Virus record (IMG/VR): IMGVR_UViG_3300033064_005668
Location: 1-34,821 of that record
Strand: one strand, 5' to 3'
Source: a virus
DNA: 34,821 nt
Shown: one piece after another, positions 33,461-34,821 of the stretch
Position numbering within the stretch: position 1 is the stretch's first letter
How the letters are laid out: the number at the start of each line of letters is the position of its first letter
Position numbers and translations under genes: made by a program
Notes under the pieces: model-generated
Seen by the model: the letters and a program-made list of their open reading frames with translations, nothing else
Databases searched by the model: none
Told to the model about the DNA's origin: nothing

Positions 33461-33875
33461 TATCTATATCCTTTAGTCTAGAAAATATGTTTTTTTGTTT
33501 ATTGCCTTTTGAGCCAAACCGAACATCCTGTGGCCTATTTAAATCCAGGGTTAAGATTTTGTTCTCATTACCCAGTTTAGCGTTTTCTTCCTCTATGATA
33601 GCGATGAGGTGCGGGGCTCGCAGAGAATAAATTTTTGATGCTTTGGCATTTTTTAAAGCTCTTACTATCGATACATCGTCATATTTTTGTATCAACTTAT
33701 TTGCAGACGCTATTTGGTTTCTATAGTATGACGCCCATTCTTTATTAAGCCAAAACCTGTAATGTAAATCTAGTTTATCTTTTTTTGCTTTGTTTTCACA
33801 GATTAGTTCGGTTATATATTGTGCCGCACTTACCTCTTTGTTGTTCGAATACTTTGATATATATTTTTTAGCCAT
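33450..33875 (-). CDS. Unknown protein upstream of recA
   Basis: A 141-residue protein from the ATG at 33875. A longer frame back to 33923 needs a TTG start with poor RBS spacing and would overlap the previous gene by 56 bases. The ATG choice leaves an 8-base overlap and a natural N-terminus (MAKKYISKYSNNKEVS). The protein is basic, with helices (QYITELICENKAKKDKLD), a Trp/Tyr-rich segment (HYRFWLNKEWASYYRNQI), and LRAPHLIAIIEEE. The function is unknown. The basic aromatic segment and coupling to recA suggest DNA contact (inference). Confidence 0.6.
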   Translation of the reverse strand: MAKKYISKYSNNKEVSAAQYITELICENKAKKDKLDLHYRFWLNKEWASYYRNQIASANKLIQKYDDVSIVRALKNAKASKIYSLRAPHLIAIIEEENAKLGNENKILTLDLNRPQDVRFGSKGNKQKNIFSRLKDIDNEH

Positions 33876-34197
33876 TTGGTCTGAATATAGAATTTTTCCC
33901 TGTTCTTGATTGAGTGCTTCCAAAACCTTTCACCATCTCATCATTTAATTGAGATGCTGATTCCGTCATTACACTTACATTATTAATCTTTTTTCCCGCT
34001 GTTTGTCTAACCATAAGATTCTGGCTTTTGCTTTCTTTTCTTGGTTTAGACTCTGGTTGTTGATTAACTATACCATCTACGATAGCTTCAGCAACCCCTA
34101 GCTCTAGGGCTATTTGTGTTAATGTTAATTTTTTTGTTTCGTATAGATATTTTATCGCGTATTCTATCTCTTTTGTTTTCTTTTTTTCTTTAGGCAT
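33868..34197 (-). CDS. Small protein with N-terminal helix-turn-helix
   Basis: A 109-residue protein. After a Lys-rich start, residues 13-45 form a helix-turn-helix (IKYLYETKKLTLTQIALELG followed by VAEAIVDGIV), with the A-x-x-L-G-V core. The C-terminal 60 residues are polar and probably disordered. It could be a regulator of the replication operon or a structural DNA-binding protein. The stop of the previous gene and this ATG share one base (TAATG). Confidence 0.55.
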   Translation of the reverse strand: MPKEKKKTKEIEYAIKYLYETKKLTLTQIALELGVAEAIVDGIVNQQPESKPRKESKSQNLMVRQTAGKKINNVSVMTESASQLNDEMVKGFGSTQSRTGKNSIFRPNG

Positions 34198-34592
34198 TAG
34201 ATAAACTCCCTCTCTGCATTATTAAGCCATGCTATATTTTTGGTGGATAAAAAATTAATATACATATCGAATATTTTTTGATTGACTTGCTTGAACTCAA
34301 ATTCTTTTTTGCCTATTTTGGAATTGAACTTATTTTCTTTACCTTCACTGAACATACCCATAGGATTATAGATTCTACCATATGTGCCAGTTTTAATAAA
34401 AAATTTTGTATTTAGTATTTTTGCGAAGGTCGAGTTAGTTTCTGCTTTAGTGCAGGGTCTCTTATTCTCATCTATATAGTCATGATTACCTAATATTGTA
34501 AAAAACCGACTATTTGATTCATGGGTTGTCTGTGTTGTGGTATCTGTATTGGTTTTAGCATTAGGAACAAATATACAATTTTCTGGTTTCAT
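34197..34592 (-). CDS. Unknown protein
   Basis: A 131-residue protein of unknown function. The N-terminal 30 residues are Thr/Asn-rich and probably disordered. The rest looks folded: GNHDY near 35, FFIKTGTYGRIYNPMGMFSE, then FEFKQVNQKIFDMYINFLST and AWLNNAERE. GNHD resembles motif III of metallophosphoesterases, but none of the family's other motifs is present, so that role is not supported. The ATG overlaps the preceding partial gene by four bases. Confidence 0.5.
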   Translation of the reverse strand: MKPENCIFVPNAKTNTDTTTQTTHESNSRFFTILGNHDYIDENKRPCTKAETNSTFAKILNTKFFIKTGTYGRIYNPMGMFSEGKENKFNSKIGKKEFEFKQVNQKIFDMYINFLSTKNIAWLNNAEREFI

Positions 34593-34821
34593 TTTGATAA
34601 ACCCCTTCTTTTTTTATCTAGAGATCCTGGCCATTTTACTTTATTTGGCTTTTCCATTCTTTTCATACCTGGAGGTAGTGGTTTTGCTTCTTCGATACTT
34701 TCTTTATAAGAGTTGTGTTTCATATGCAAACTAATTTTTTTGTCTTCGCTCATTCTTTCAGCATTTCTCATAGCTATATCTCCGATGGTTTTGAGTTCAG
34801 AATCTGATTTTTTAACAGAAA
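34589..34821 (-). CDS. Unknown protein, partial (5' end beyond right edge)
   Basis: The frame is open to the window edge. An ATG at 34771 exists, but the reading continues upstream without a stop (SDSELKTIGDIAMRNAERMS), so the visible 76 codons are probably the C-terminus of a larger protein. It ends in a Lys/Pro-rich tail (PPGMKRMEKPNKVKWPG). No family is recognised. Confidence 0.5.
   Translation of the reverse strand, partial: SVKKSDSELKTIGDIAMRNAERMSEDKKISLHMKHNSYKESIEEAKPLPPGMKRMEKPNKVKWPGSLDKKRRGLSK

Noticed and set aside
34197-34592. Metallophosphoesterase suggested by GNHD
   Set aside because: The other four motifs of the family are absent and the protein is only 131 residues.
1-34821. 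tRNA genes, CRISPR arrays, insertion sequences, attachment sites
   Set aside because: No T-loop-like motif outside coding sequence, no regularly spaced repeats, no transposase or integrase, and almost no intergenic space to hold them.

Overview
This window is about 35 kb of an AT-rich tailed bacteriophage genome (Caudoviricetes). Its left part holds distal virion genes. Its right part holds a compact DNA replication and recombination operon on the opposite strand. Genes are tightly packed, many overlap by ATGA, Shine-Dalgarno sites are of the AAGGAG type, and one promoter is a perfect bacterial sigma-70 consensus, so the host is a bacterium. The host and the wider phage lineage cannot be read from the window. 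The style of the virion and polymerase proteins is what I associate with uncultured aquatic phages (recollection, not a search).

Layout. Plus strand, 1-14955: the 3' part of a tape-measure-like gene open at the left edge, two tandem paralogous tail or baseplate proteins, a hub-like protein, a 1202-residue virion protein and a small protein capped at both ends by serine runs. Minus strand, read from the right edge leftward: three small unknown proteins (one open at the edge, one with a helix-turn-helix), a further small protein, a RecA-type recombinase, a Vsr-like nuclease, a small helical protein, a zinc-ribbon protein, a DnaB-type helicase, a DnaG-type primase, a dNMP kinase and a RecB/Cas4-like nuclease. 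Next comes a DNA polymerase III alpha subunit in two pieces (DnaE-N and DnaE-C) with a 61-residue protein and a DEDDh proofreading exonuclease between them, then SSB. A hairpin terminator candidate after ssb separates this from a sugar cassette: a glycosyltransferase with a zinc ribbon, a four-cysteine protein, a nucleotidyltransferase-like protein and a small protein. That is followed by a NUMOD/Vsr-like nuclease, a probable ssDNA annealing protein and a zinc-ribbon protein. After a 150-base gap with a possible bidirectional promoter come two more glycosyltransferases, which meet the virion operon head-on at about 14960.

How the genes could work together. Helicase, primase, split polymerase, exonuclease and SSB form most of a bacterial-style replisome, with no clamp or clamp loader in the window. 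RecA, the nucleases and the putative annealing protein give recombination and end processing, and the dNMP kinase supplies precursors. The nucleotidyltransferase and three glycosyltransferases suggest glycosylation of the virion or of DNA; the serine-capped virion protein beside two of them is an attractive but unproven target.

The most unusual system seen is the split replicative polymerase. The break falls 21 residues after the third catalytic aspartate. No intein is present, and the proofreading exonuclease gene sits between the halves in one overlapping transcription unit. No tRNA genes, CRISPR arrays or insertion sequences were seen. No stretch above 300 bases lacks a gene; the largest gap is 16754-16903.
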